Positions 26,336-33,768 of a stretch of 64,000 nucleotides of DNA are shown here, one piece after another. Made by a program: the position numbers and the translations under genes. Source of the stretch: Levilactobacillus brevis (GTDB lineage Bacteria; Bacillota; Bacilli; Lactobacillales; Lactobacillaceae). The stretch lies in the NCBI GenBank assembly GCA_003666485.1, contig CP032931.1:1054001-1118000 (forward strand). The letters run 5' to 3'. The notes under the pieces are model-generated. The model ran no database searches. It was given only the letters and a program-made list of their open reading frames with translations, and was not told the origin of the DNA. Positions within the stretch are counted from its first letter, which is position 1; each line of letters begins with the position of its first letter.

Positions 26336-27277
26336 ATGAACCTAAATACCATCAAAACCATCACCAACCTGGGTGCCGGGACCATGGGGCACGCCACGGC
26401 GTTGCAATTTGCCATGAACGGCTATCCCGTGCGGTTGCTGGATACCAGCGACACTGCGTTGCAGCGGGGGATGACCGCCATTCAACATGACCTGGCGACC
26501 TTTCGCGAGGCCGGCTTGCTGCACGAAACGGACGCGGCCATTCTCGCGCGCATCACGCCGACGACGGACTACGCGGTTGCGTTAGCCGACACGGATTTCG
26601 TAATTGAATCGATCATTGAGGACCTGGACGTTAAGAAGCAGGTCTGGCAGCGGGTCGAATCGCTCGTGAGTGACGAGACTATTTTGGCCACCAACACGTC
26701 TGGCCTCAGTCCGACTGCCATTCAGTCCGTGCTCACCAAGCCTGACCGGTTCGTCGTTGCCCATTTCTGGAACCCGGCACAACTGATGCCGCTGGTAGAG
26801 GTCGTTCCCGGCAAACAAACCACGCCTGCCACGGTTGATGTGACCGTGGCCTTGATGAACCACATCGGCAAGCACGCCGTTGGCCTCAAGCAGGAGTCGC
26901 TGGGCTTCGTCGGCAATCGGATTCAGCTGGCCGTCTTGCGTGAAGCTCTGCACATCGTGGACGAGGGCATCGCGACACCAGAAGCCGTCGATGATATCAT
27001 CAAGTACAGCCTGGGCCGGCGGTGGAGTCTGGTTGAGCCCATCGCCAGCGCTGACCTCGGGGGCCTCGACGTCTTCGATAACATCAGTAAGTATCTCTAC
27101 GCCGATTTGGGCGCCACGCAGGGGGAAGACCCCGCGCTGGCCAAGAAGGTGGCGGACCACGAGCTGGGGCTCAAGACCGGTCGCGGCTTTTACAAGTGGG
27201 ACGGTGACGCAGGTGCTGAAATCGTGGCCCAGCGAGACCGTGACTTACTCAATTTGCTAAAACAAGATCACGAATAA
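26336..27277 (+). CDS. 3-hydroxyacyl-CoA dehydrogenase family protein
   Basis: A 313-aa NAD-dependent dehydrogenase with a Rossmann motif at the N-terminus (TITNLGAGTMGHATALQFAM), the family patterns VIESIIEDLDVKKQVW and TILATNTSGLSPT, and the catalytic His region RFVVAHFWNPAQLMPLVEVV. The C-terminal helical domain includes SLGFVGNRIQLAVLREALH and ends ...LGLKTGRGFYKWDGD. Members include 3-hydroxybutyryl-CoA dehydrogenase and several 3-hydroxy acid dehydrogenases. There are no neighbouring beta-oxidation genes, so the substrate may be a free hydroxy acid. The start has GGAGGCG. Confidence 0.87.
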   Translation: MNLNTIKTITNLGAGTMGHATALQFAMNGYPVRLLDTSDTALQRGMTAIQHDLATFREAGLLHETDAAILARITPTTDYAVALADTDFVIESIIEDLDVKKQVWQRVESLVSDETILATNTSGLSPTAIQSVLTKPDRFVVAHFWNPAQLMPLVEVVPGKQTTPATVDVTVALMNHIGKHAVGLKQESLGFVGNRIQLAVLREALHIVDEGIATPEAVDDIIKYSLGRRWSLVEPIASADLGGLDVFDNISKYLYADLGATQGEDPALAKKVADHELGLKTGRGFYKWDGDAGAEIVAQRDRDLLNLLKQDHE

Positions 27278-27281
27278 GACT

Positions 27282-27310
27282 AAAAAAGCTGGGCTAGTCC
27301 CAGCTTTTTT
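27282..27310. terminator. Bidirectional terminator
   Basis: A run AAAAAAGCTGGG pairs exactly with CCCAGCTTTTTT around a 5-nt loop, between convergent genes. Confidence 0.9.
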
Positions 27311-27323
27311 GCGGACAAATTTC

Positions 27324-28766
27324 CTAGTCACCCTTATCCTGGCGCTGTTTGACAGCGGTCAGCCGCGTGAACTCCTGCTCGCCCAGCAAATGGTGCAATG
27401 CCACGTCTTGCGGCTGGTGTTCGCGACGACCCAACCAGTAGAACAGCAGGCCCAATCCCAGCCAGACCGCCAACATGATGTATTCCGTCGGCCAAGCTAA
27501 GGCGACCGGCGACTTGGGATACAGCGTCGCGCCCGCAATCAAAATGGCCAGTAGACCGCCCAACAGGCTTGGCCACAGGTGTTTCAGCCGAAAGCCACCA
27601 TTCAACGTGGGGTAAGTCCGGCGAATCCGCCACAGGGCTGCGGCCGTGATTGCCCAGGCCATGGCCACGAAGAAGCCGCCGAGGTCCAAAAAGTAAGTCA
27701 TGGCGCCTTTGCCCAGCCAGCCGAAGCCGACCGCAAAGACCAAGACCAGCACCGTCGCGTTGACCGGCGTATTGTGTTTTTCATTGATTTTTGCAAATTG
27801 TGGTGGCAATAACCCGGCTCGTGCCAGCGATAGAATCAACCGGGGCGCCGCCGTGAACAGGCCAATGAAGCTGGTCAACAGGCCCAGAAAGGCAATCAGG
27901 TAGGCCGCCGTACCAAGCAACGGAAAGCCCGCGGCGGTGAAGGCCGTGATGGACCCCATGCTGAAGGTGGCCGTCTTTTCCCACGGGTAGACCCAGGCGC
28001 TGGCTAACAACACAACGATGTAGTAGCTGGCCGCTAGCAAAATGGCACCGACCACGGCCTTCCCAATCTTTCGCGGTGGCATGGCGGCTTCTTCGGCCAA
28101 AATCGTGACGACTTCCCACCCAGTCAAAAAGGTCATGGCCGGCAACACGAAGCGGACCACGTTGGCCCATGGGTCACTTCCCGCAGCGAAGGCGGGCCAG
28201 AAATTGTGCACGCTGCCTTGGGTAAAGCCGGTCACAATCAGCAGTGCGCCTAAAATAATCAGGCCGATAAACAGTACGGCCTGCACGCCCGCGGTCAACT
28301 TGGTGCCCCGGACATTTAGCGCAAAGATGAAGAGGGTGAAGGCCACGCCAATCGCCAGCTCCAGCAAGGAGACGTGGGCGCCCGCAATCGTGTAGCCTGG
28401 GCCGGCAGAAATCTGCGGAATCAGCGTCGCCAGCAACATACTCGACGCCGTCACATAAAAGGACAGCGCACTCAAATACGCCCCCAGGATCGCCCAACCG
28501 GTCGCAAAGCCCCAGCGTTTACCAAAAGCCAGGTAACTATAGACCACGGGACCGCCACTTCGCGGAAAGATGGAGGAGAGTTCCGCGAAGGACAATGAGG
28601 CCAGCACCGTGATGAAGGTGGCCAGCATGAAGCCAAAAATCTCGCCGCCCGCGCCGTACTTATCGAAGAAGATGCCATTGGTGTAGATCCAGCTACTCCC
28701 AATCACGCTGGATGCCCCCAAAATCAAGAGGCGGGGAAACGAAATGTGCCGAGACAGGTTCTGCAT
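27324..28766 (-). CDS. APC family amino acid permease
   Basis: A 480-aa membrane protein with about twelve hydrophobic helices. The start FPRLLILGASSVIGSSWIY carries the unwound helix 1 Gly pattern of amino acid-polyamine-organocation transporters, and FAELSSIFPRSGGPVVYSYL is the helix 2-3 signature. The specific amino acid cannot be read. Translation starts at ATG 28766, with a weak ribosome-binding site. Its leftward promoter carries a cre site between -35 and -10, so it should be repressed by CcpA in sugar excess. Confidence 0.88.
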   Translation of the reverse strand: MQNLSRHISFPRLLILGASSVIGSSWIYTNGIFFDKYGAGGEIFGFMLATFITVLASLSFAELSSIFPRSGGPVVYSYLAFGKRWGFATGWAILGAYLSALSFYVTASSMLLATLIPQISAGPGYTIAGAHVSLLELAIGVAFTLFIFALNVRGTKLTAGVQAVLFIGLIILGALLIVTGFTQGSVHNFWPAFAAGSDPWANVVRFVLPAMTFLTGWEVVTILAEEAAMPPRKIGKAVVGAILLAASYYIVVLLASAWVYPWEKTATFSMGSITAFTAAGFPLLGTAAYLIAFLGLLTSFIGLFTAAPRLILSLARAGLLPPQFAKINEKHNTPVNATVLVLVFAVGFGWLGKGAMTYFLDLGGFFVAMAWAITAAALWRIRRTYPTLNGGFRLKHLWPSLLGGLLAILIAGATLYPKSPVALAWPTEYIMLAVWLGLGLLFYWLGRREHQPQDVALHHLLGEQEFTRLTAVKQRQDKGD

Positions 28767-28837
28767 AATAATCGCTCGCTTTCATTGATTTAACGAAAAG
28801 AATAAGGGCCACAAATACTTGTGAAATTACTGAATTT

Positions 28838-28866
28838 ATTCTACCTGATGGTAGCGCTTACAACAA
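28838..28866 (-). promoter_or_regulatory. Promoter of the amino acid permease with embedded cre site
   Basis: Reading leftward, TTGTTG (28866-28861), a 17-bp spacer and TAGAAT (28843-28838). The cre TGTAAGCGCTACCA (28862-28849) matches consensus at 13 of 14 positions and fills the spacer, so CcpA binding would block RNA polymerase. Confidence 0.75.
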
Positions 28867-28966
28867 CTGAAACGGCTCGTGAGTTTCACAAATGGCAATT
28901 AAATTACCTTGACGAAAAATATTTGGCCGGCGATTACGGAGTTGACCTGTAAAGGGGGCAACAACG

Positions 28967-29377
28967 ATGAACGCACGTAAACATTTGGCCCGATTGGGCA
29001 GCGACGACCGCCACCGGTTTCAGGGGACTTTTGAGCGCTACGGCCTTAAATCCGGATACCGTGGCCAGGAGGTAACGCTTCTGTTACGAGAGGTCCGCCT
29101 ATTGCGGGACAATCGGCTGATGACCGACCACCTGTGGTTTAATCTGACGAAAGGGTTTCGCCAATTGGGCCAACTCAAGCGCGGGGATGTGATCCAATTT
29201 GATGGTCGGGTGAATAGTTATTTAAAAGGCTACCAAACGGAACTCCTGGCCGAAGCGACCATCGACTATCAGGTCAGCTGGCCGACCAAGATCACCCGCG
29301 TTTCCGGTGGGGTGCGGGCGCCGTTGCCGGATTGGTGGGAGCTGATCAGTATTATCCATCGAGGTAACCACGGGTAG
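28967..29377 (+). CDS. Conserved-type hypothetical protein
   Basis: A 136-aa soluble basic protein I do not recognise. It has no signal peptide or membrane segment. The alternation of beta-type segments (REVTLLLREVRLLRDN region, GDVIQFDGRVNSYLKGY, ELLAEATIDYQV) suggests an OB-fold-like barrel such as found in nucleic-acid-binding proteins, but this is only a shape guess. The ribosome-binding site AAAGGGGG precedes ATG 28967. It is divergent from the permease and 85 nt before the tannase gene. Confidence 0.65.
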   Translation: MNARKHLARLGSDDRHRFQGTFERYGLKSGYRGQEVTLLLREVRLLRDNRLMTDHLWFNLTKGFRQLGQLKRGDVIQFDGRVNSYLKGYQTELLAEATIDYQVSWPTKITRVSGGVRAPLPDWWELISIIHRGNHG

Positions 29378-29394
29378 GCAACCTGGCAAATGAA

Positions 29395-29423
29395 TTGCGT
29401 CGGCGGCCAATTTCCACTACAGT
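29395..29423 (+). promoter_or_regulatory. Promoter of the tannase gene
   Basis: TTGCGT (29395-29400), 17 bp and TACAGT (29418-29423), 40 nt before the start codon. Confidence 0.6.
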
Positions 29424-29462
29424 AGATGCAATAACACTGGACTGGAAATGGAGGAATTTCGC

Positions 29463-30863
29463 ATGTCAACGCCCTTACGATTCGATGAAACTCAGGGACA
29501 AGAACACACAGTACCGCTCGACGGGCAACCAGTCACCTACCGGGCGTTTATGGACCTCAACTACGTAACGATGCCCGTGGACCCAATCCAACGTCTCAAT
29601 GTCTTCGTTCCCGCGCCGTACTTTAGCGGCGGAACAGTCAACGGTTATCAACGGGTGACCGCGCCGATCTTCATGCCGAACACGGTGGGCGGCTATCTGC
29701 CGGGTCCCCGCGACTTTCCGGATAATCCGGCGGTCTATAGCCGTGGTGAAACCATCTTACGGGCACTGCAACGTGGCTACGTCGTGGTTTCGGCGGGTCT
29801 GCGGGGCCGTAGTCAAACGGATGGTCAGGGCCAAAATATTGGGAAGGCCCCGGCCTTTATCGTAGACATGAAGGCGGCCGTACGCTACGTCAAGTTCAAC
29901 GCCGGTCGTCTTCCGGGTAATCCCGAACGCATCATTACCAACGGAACTAGTGCCGGGGGCGCCACGTCAGCGCTGATGGGTGCCAGTGGCAACACCGATT
30001 TCTTTGAAAGCCGCCTGCAAGATTTGGGTGCGGCACCGGCCACGGACGATATTTTTGCCGTATCTGCTTACTGTCCGATTCACAACCTGGAGCACGCTGA
30101 TGCCGCCTACGAATGGGAATTTGACGGCATCAAGCAGTGGCACCGCCAACGGATTCGGGTTGAAAATAATCGACAAATTTGTACCCCGATTCACGGCTAC
30201 CTCAGCGAACGGGAACTGGCGCTGTCACCGCAACTCAAGGCAGCCTTCATCACGTACTTAAATGGCCTCGAACTCAAGGACCGCGCTGGCAATCCGCTGG
30301 CACTGGACCACACGGGTGAGGGGAGTTTTAAGGCCTTGATCTTGCGTGACCTGAAGGAGTCGGCACAAACTGCCCTGTCTGCTGGCCAAGACGTGACCAA
30401 GTATGCCGGCGTCATCGTCAACGGTACGACTGTGATCCGCATCGACTGGCCACAATATCTACGGGCGATTACGCGGATGAAATCAGTGCCGGCCTTTGAT
30501 GCGCTGGATTTAAGCAATCCTGAAAACGACCTGTTTGGTAGCCGCTTAACGCCGGCCCGTCATTTCACGCCATTTGCGCAGGCTCAGAGCACCGTGACCG
30601 CTAGTTTGGCCGACGCTGACTTGGTGGCGGCAATCAATCCGTTGACGTACTTACTGAAAAAACAGAGTCACGTGGCGCCACACTGGCGGATTCGCCACGG
30701 GGCCGCCGACCGCGACACATCCTTTGCCATCCCCGTGATTCTGGCGACCAAGCTGGCTAATCGCGGCTATGACGTGGACTTTGCTTTGCCTTGGGCGACA
30801 CCGCACAGTGGTGATTATGATCTGCCCGAACTCTTTGACTGGATCGATGGCTTGTGCCGTTAA
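29463..30863 (+). CDS. tanB: Tannase (tannin acyl hydrolase), intracellular TanB type
   Basis: A 466-aa serine esterase that hydrolyses galloyl esters of hydrolysable tannins to gallic acid. Sequence closely follows the Lactiplantibacillus plantarum enzyme as I recall it: APIFMPNTVGGYLPGP, FIVDMKAAVRYVKFNAGRLP, the nucleophile elbow NGTSAGGATSAL (Ser163, same number as the known enzyme) and AVSAYCPIHNLEHAD. The rest of the triad is in HGAADRDTSF (Asp416) and TPHSGDYDL (His448). No signal peptide is seen, as expected for the intracellular type. ATG 29463 follows GGAGGA; the frame from 29448 covers that site. Gallate decarboxylase genes follow 3 kb downstream. Confidence 0.95.
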   Translation: MSTPLRFDETQGQEHTVPLDGQPVTYRAFMDLNYVTMPVDPIQRLNVFVPAPYFSGGTVNGYQRVTAPIFMPNTVGGYLPGPRDFPDNPAVYSRGETILRALQRGYVVVSAGLRGRSQTDGQGQNIGKAPAFIVDMKAAVRYVKFNAGRLPGNPERIITNGTSAGGATSALMGASGNTDFFESRLQDLGAAPATDDIFAVSAYCPIHNLEHADAAYEWEFDGIKQWHRQRIRVENNRQICTPIHGYLSERELALSPQLKAAFITYLNGLELKDRAGNPLALDHTGEGSFKALILRDLKESAQTALSAGQDVTKYAGVIVNGTTVIRIDWPQYLRAITRMKSVPAFDALDLSNPENDLFGSRLTPARHFTPFAQAQSTVTASLADADLVAAINPLTYLLKKQSHVAPHWRIRHGAADRDTSFAIPVILATKLANRGYDVDFALPWATPHSGDYDLPELFDWIDGLCR

Positions 30864-30927
30864 CGACTAAGACGATTACTGGTGTCGGTAGTTTGTCATG
30901 CAACACAACTTTACCCCAGCGTTTTGG

Positions 30928-30956
30928 TTTACTTTCGTGTGCAAAATCCCTATCAT
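30928..30956 (+). promoter_or_regulatory. Promoter of the small membrane protein gene
   Basis: TTTACT (30928-30933), 17 bp and TATCAT (30951-30956), 27 nt before the start codon. Confidence 0.65.
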
Positions 30957-30982
30957 GAAGGGAACACAAAGGGGTGACGAAA

Positions 30983-31351
30983 ATGCAGAGACTGTATGGT
31001 TGTGTGCCCTTACTCAATGTGGTCGGGAGTCTGATGTTCCTGCTGATCGTGTCGCTGCAACCGGCGACCACCAGCTTGGGCGTTGACTTTTACTGGCAAG
31101 GGACCAATCTTTTGGCGACGGCTGCCATGATCATCATCACCATCGCGACGGCCTTCGCGCACCAGCGTCGGACCAAACAATGGGGACTACTGATCAACGG
31201 CATCATCGTCGTGGCCATGGCATTAGGCCTGTGGCACGCGCAAGTCCCGGACGCCATCAGCGACTACCTGTGGCTCTGGGCGTTACTGATGATTTTTAAC
31301 CTCGCCCTGATTGGTTGGGGATGGGGCAAATTACGACCGAAAACCAAATAA
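30983..31351 (+). CDS. Small four-helix membrane protein of unknown function
   Basis: A protein of about 122 aa with four hydrophobic segments (around residues 8-26, 38-56, 66-84 and 95-114), short loops and a basic end (GKLRPKTK). I recognise no family. ATG 30983 lies 6 nt after GGGGTG; an in-frame GTG at 30974 overlaps that site. It has its own promoter and its stop codon lies inside the terminator stem. It sits between tannase and the TanR-type regulator but has no evident link to either. Confidence 0.65.
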   Translation: MQRLYGCVPLLNVVGSLMFLLIVSLQPATTSLGVDFYWQGTNLLATAAMIIITIATAFAHQRRTKQWGLLINGIIVVAMALGLWHAQVPDAISDYLWLWALLMIFNLALIGWGWGKLRPKTK

Positions 31352-31391
31352 CCACCGAAATCAGCAAAATGGTTTCGGTGGTTATTTTTTT
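31346..31391. terminator. Strong terminator, likely bidirectional
   Basis: A 15-bp stem AAATAACCACCGAAA (31346-31360) / TTTCGGTGGTTATTT, then more T. The A-rich left arm could serve the leftward operon that ends at 31422. Confidence 0.85.
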
Positions 31392-31421
31392 GCGAGACGA
31401 TGGGGCGTTTAGGGCCATGAC

Positions 31422-31832
31422 CTAAATCAAAATCCCATTGCAGTGGTCCACTTCATGTTGGATGATTTGGGCCACAAAGCCAGTGAATGTCTGGTGCTGC
31501 GGCTGAAAGGCGGCGTTTAAAAAGTCGACGTCGATCGCTTTGTACCGTTGTGTTGGTCGCTCGCCAGTGAGTGACAGGCAGCCTTCGCTGGTCTGATACG
31601 GGCCGGCGTGTTTGGTGATGACCGGGTTTAACATGGCAATCGGCAGCATGCCCAGGTCGACCACGATAATGCGCCGGTTGACGCCAATCATGTTGGCGGC
31701 CATGCCCACACAATTTTCGCTATTGGCTTTCAAGGTGTCGAGTAGGTCGGTAACAATAGCCGCGTCCGCTGCCGTTGCCGGCGAGGATGGCTGTGACAGG
31801 CGCGTTTGGTCGTGAATAACAGGTTTGATCAT
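31422..31832 (-). CDS. Peptide deformylase-like protein (short type)
   Basis: A 136-aa metallohydrolase of the peptide deformylase family. The three motif positions are visible: GMAANMIG (43-50) in place of the usual G-x-A-A-x-Q, then SEGCLSL with the metal-binding Cys and IIQHEVDHCNGILI with the HExxH metal site. The Gln that normally assists catalysis is Met here. Short paralogues of this kind occur beside the main deformylase in lactobacilli. It is the last gene of a leftward set with the LysR and DUF1697 genes. True deformylase activity is uncertain. Confidence 0.85.
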   Translation of the reverse strand: MIKPVIHDQTRLSQPSSPATAADAAIVTDLLDTLKANSENCVGMAANMIGVNRRIIVVDLGMLPIAMLNPVITKHAGPYQTSEGCLSLTGERPTQRYKAIDVDFLNAAFQPQHQTFTGFVAQIIQHEVDHCNGILI

Positions 31833-31858
31833 GAATAGGGTCCTCCCAAAATAAGCAT

Positions 31859-32419
31859 TTACTTAGTATAGCACGCCGCCGCGCCACGTTGGGTCAATCG
31901 TGTTTGTAGACGCATCGCGGTCCGGTAACTGCGGGTGCTGGTTTGCTGATAAAATGGCGAGCCGTTCAGCTGACCGTAAGCGGAACGACGGAAGTCCTGG
32001 CCGGTGACCGTCCAAAAGATCAGATGGGGTGTGATGGCCACGCGGTCGTTAACAGTGAGCCGGCTGGTCAGCCAGGTGTCCTGGTCAGCGGTATAGGTCG
32101 TCAACTTAACCAGTAACATGTGCTGATTTGTCGGGCCAGACCCCCACCAATTCGGGGCCTGTGCCATGTCGTGAAGATAAGCAGCGCCCGTCAGTAGACC
32201 AAAGGGTTGGGCAAAGTCGACGTGGGTGGCCAACAAGTTGGCCATGTGTGCTTGGCAAACGGCCGACGTTTCAGAGCAGTCGAACAAGCAGTTACCGGTG
32301 TTGCCGACGGTTTGGACGGCCGTGGCCCCGGCGGCCTGTAACCAGTCGCGCAGGTCGGCCATTTTGAGTTGGTGCGGGGTACCGGCGTTGATGGCCCGCA
32401 GAATCAGTAGGTTGGTCAT
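31859..32419 (-). CDS. DUF1697 family protein
   Basis: A 186-aa soluble protein with the DUF1697 pattern: LLILRAINAGTPHQLKMADLRDWLQAAGA at the start, followed by the segment NTGNCLFDCSET that replaces the family's usual sNvlF. The function of the family is unknown. It starts 2 nt after the stop of the LysR gene, so the two are cotranscribed and coupled. Its presence downstream of a TanR-like regulator may be incidental. Confidence 0.8.
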   Translation of the reverse strand: MTNLLILRAINAGTPHQLKMADLRDWLQAAGATAVQTVGNTGNCLFDCSETSAVCQAHMANLLATHVDFAQPFGLLTGAAYLHDMAQAPNWWGSGPTNQHMLLVKLTTYTADQDTWLTSRLTVNDRVAITPHLIFWTVTGQDFRRSAYGQLNGSPFYQQTSTRSYRTAMRLQTRLTQRGAAACYTK

Positions 32420-32421
32420 GG

Positions 32422-33309
32422 TCAGTCCTCCTGGGTCAGCGTCTGGATAAAACGTTGTGTTGCCGCCGACAGCGTGCCGCGGGGGTAGACCAGTTGGAGG
32501 TGACTAATAAGCGGGTGAGCAAAGGGCCGCGTCACGAAGTCTGTCGTCAAAAAGGGCGCCGCTGATTTGGCGAATAAAGAAGTCACCCGCGTGGTTCCTT
32601 TGATCATCGCCAGCAGCGTCTCGATGTGTGGCGTGGTGAAACGGATATTGGGGGTGAAGCCGGCCTGTTGGTAGCGGTCACCCATTTTTTCGTACACGCC
32701 GGAGCCGGGGTTCAGGCTGACCACCTCGTAAGGACGCAGGTCGGCGATGGTCAATTGGGGTTTAGCAGCGAGGGGATGATCCGCCGCCAGGACCGTGATG
32801 AGCGTATCGTCAGCTAAGTTGACGGTGGCAAATTGGGAGGCGTTGAGCTGTTGGCTTTGGACGTCGCGAAGAATGCCGAGGTCGAGTTCCTGATTTTGTA
32901 ATTTTTTCAGTAACGTGGCCCCTTCTAATTCTTCCAAGCGAATATTGAGTTGCGGGTACCGTTGCATGAACTGGCTCATCTGCGTGGCCAAACCGTATTG
33001 TGCCATGACTGGGACCGTGCCAACGTGAATGGTGCCGCGCTTGAGGTCACGGTATTCGGCCAGTTCGGTGGTCATCAATTGGTATTGCGCGGTGATGGTC
33101 TGGGCGTAACGGAAGAAGACTTCGCCGCTTTCGGTAATGGTCAGTCGGCGCTTGTTGCGCGTGGAAATTAGCGTGCTACCCAGCTCAGTCTGTAGCGTCT
33201 TCAACCGTTTAGATAGCGCCGATTGTGTGAGGTTCAGCTCAACGGCGGCGTCTGAGATATTACGAACTTGATAGAGAGTTATGAAGTTATAGAGATCATC
33301 AATCGTCAT
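32422..33309 (-). CDS. LysR family regulator, probably of tannin/gallate genes (TanR-like)
   Basis: A 295-aa LysR-type regulator: N-terminal winged helix (DLYNFITLYQVRNISDAAVEL, then NLTQSALSKRLKTLQTELG) and a C-terminal effector domain from about residue 90 (GTIHVGTVPVMAQYGLATQM). It is divergent from lpdC with a 459-bp gap, the standard position for a LysR activator of that operon, and tannase lies just behind it. L. plantarum carries a LysR regulator, TanR, next to lpdC. ATG 33309 follows AAAGGA; an in-frame TTG two codons earlier is less likely. Confidence 0.85.
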   Translation of the reverse strand: MTIDDLYNFITLYQVRNISDAAVELNLTQSALSKRLKTLQTELGSTLISTRNKRRLTITESGEVFFRYAQTITAQYQLMTTELAEYRDLKRGTIHVGTVPVMAQYGLATQMSQFMQRYPQLNIRLEELEGATLLKKLQNQELDLGILRDVQSQQLNASQFATVNLADDTLITVLAADHPLAAKPQLTIADLRPYEVVSLNPGSGVYEKMGDRYQQAGFTPNIRFTTPHIETLLAMIKGTTRVTSLFAKSAAPFLTTDFVTRPFAHPLISHLQLVYPRGTLSAATQRFIQTLTQED

Positions 33310-33768
33310 GGGCAAGTCCTTTCTAAAGTGCGTGATCGTTCGGAAGTGTGAAAACGGGGGTTACTAGCTAGCGTTTCTGCTTGCTTGAGAAGTACCCCGG
33401 ATTAGAAAGCGGTCTTCCGACTCGTCTGCAGGATTGGCAAGAAAAAACAGCCAACCGAGTGCCACTGGGTTCGGTCAGATATGATCTTAGCCCAACTGTT
33501 GCCGATAGTTAAACGAAATTGTTGGTAAATCACTACTGTAGCCGGAAGTCCGTCAAATATGAGCTCAGCCGAGGCGGCGAGACCGCTCTGTGGCTCGTCC
33601 CGCCGCCCACCGCGTCCCGGCTCATATTTGGCGGACAGGAGGCGGCCAGCGCGTACCATTCGTTAGCTATTATTCCTGTTAGGCATAACGTTAGTCGAAA
33701 CGTGAGTTGTTTGCAACTGTTTTCCCCCGTAAGCTAGTAATTGTAGATGAAATCAAGGAGGTCAGCAC
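33310..33768. other. Divergent regulatory region of lysR and lpdC, with repeat element
   Basis: No gene is credible in this 459-bp gap. GCTAGTAA occurs in opposite orientation near both gene starts (complement at 33361-33368, direct at 33732-33739), as expected for a regulator acting on both sides. AGTTGTTTGCAACT, near 33705, is an imperfect palindrome of LysR type close to lpdC. The middle is filled by a palindromic repeat element (separate entry). Confidence 0.5.
33473..33636. repeat. Palindromic dispersed repeat, copy A
   Basis: The core TGTAGCCGGAAGTCCGTCA (33537-33555) belongs to a repeat also seen at 37208, 46587 and 46899. Here the 17-nt arm 33548-33564 has an inverted partner at 33620-33636, differing at one base, with a GC-rich nested stem between. 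A weaker direct copy of the arm (33473-33492, 16 of 20 identical to 33551-33570) lies upstream. Confidence 0.7.

Noticed and set aside
33402-33737. Open frames on both strands in the lysR-lpdC gap
   Set aside because: They are produced by the GC-rich palindromic repeat; no start signals.
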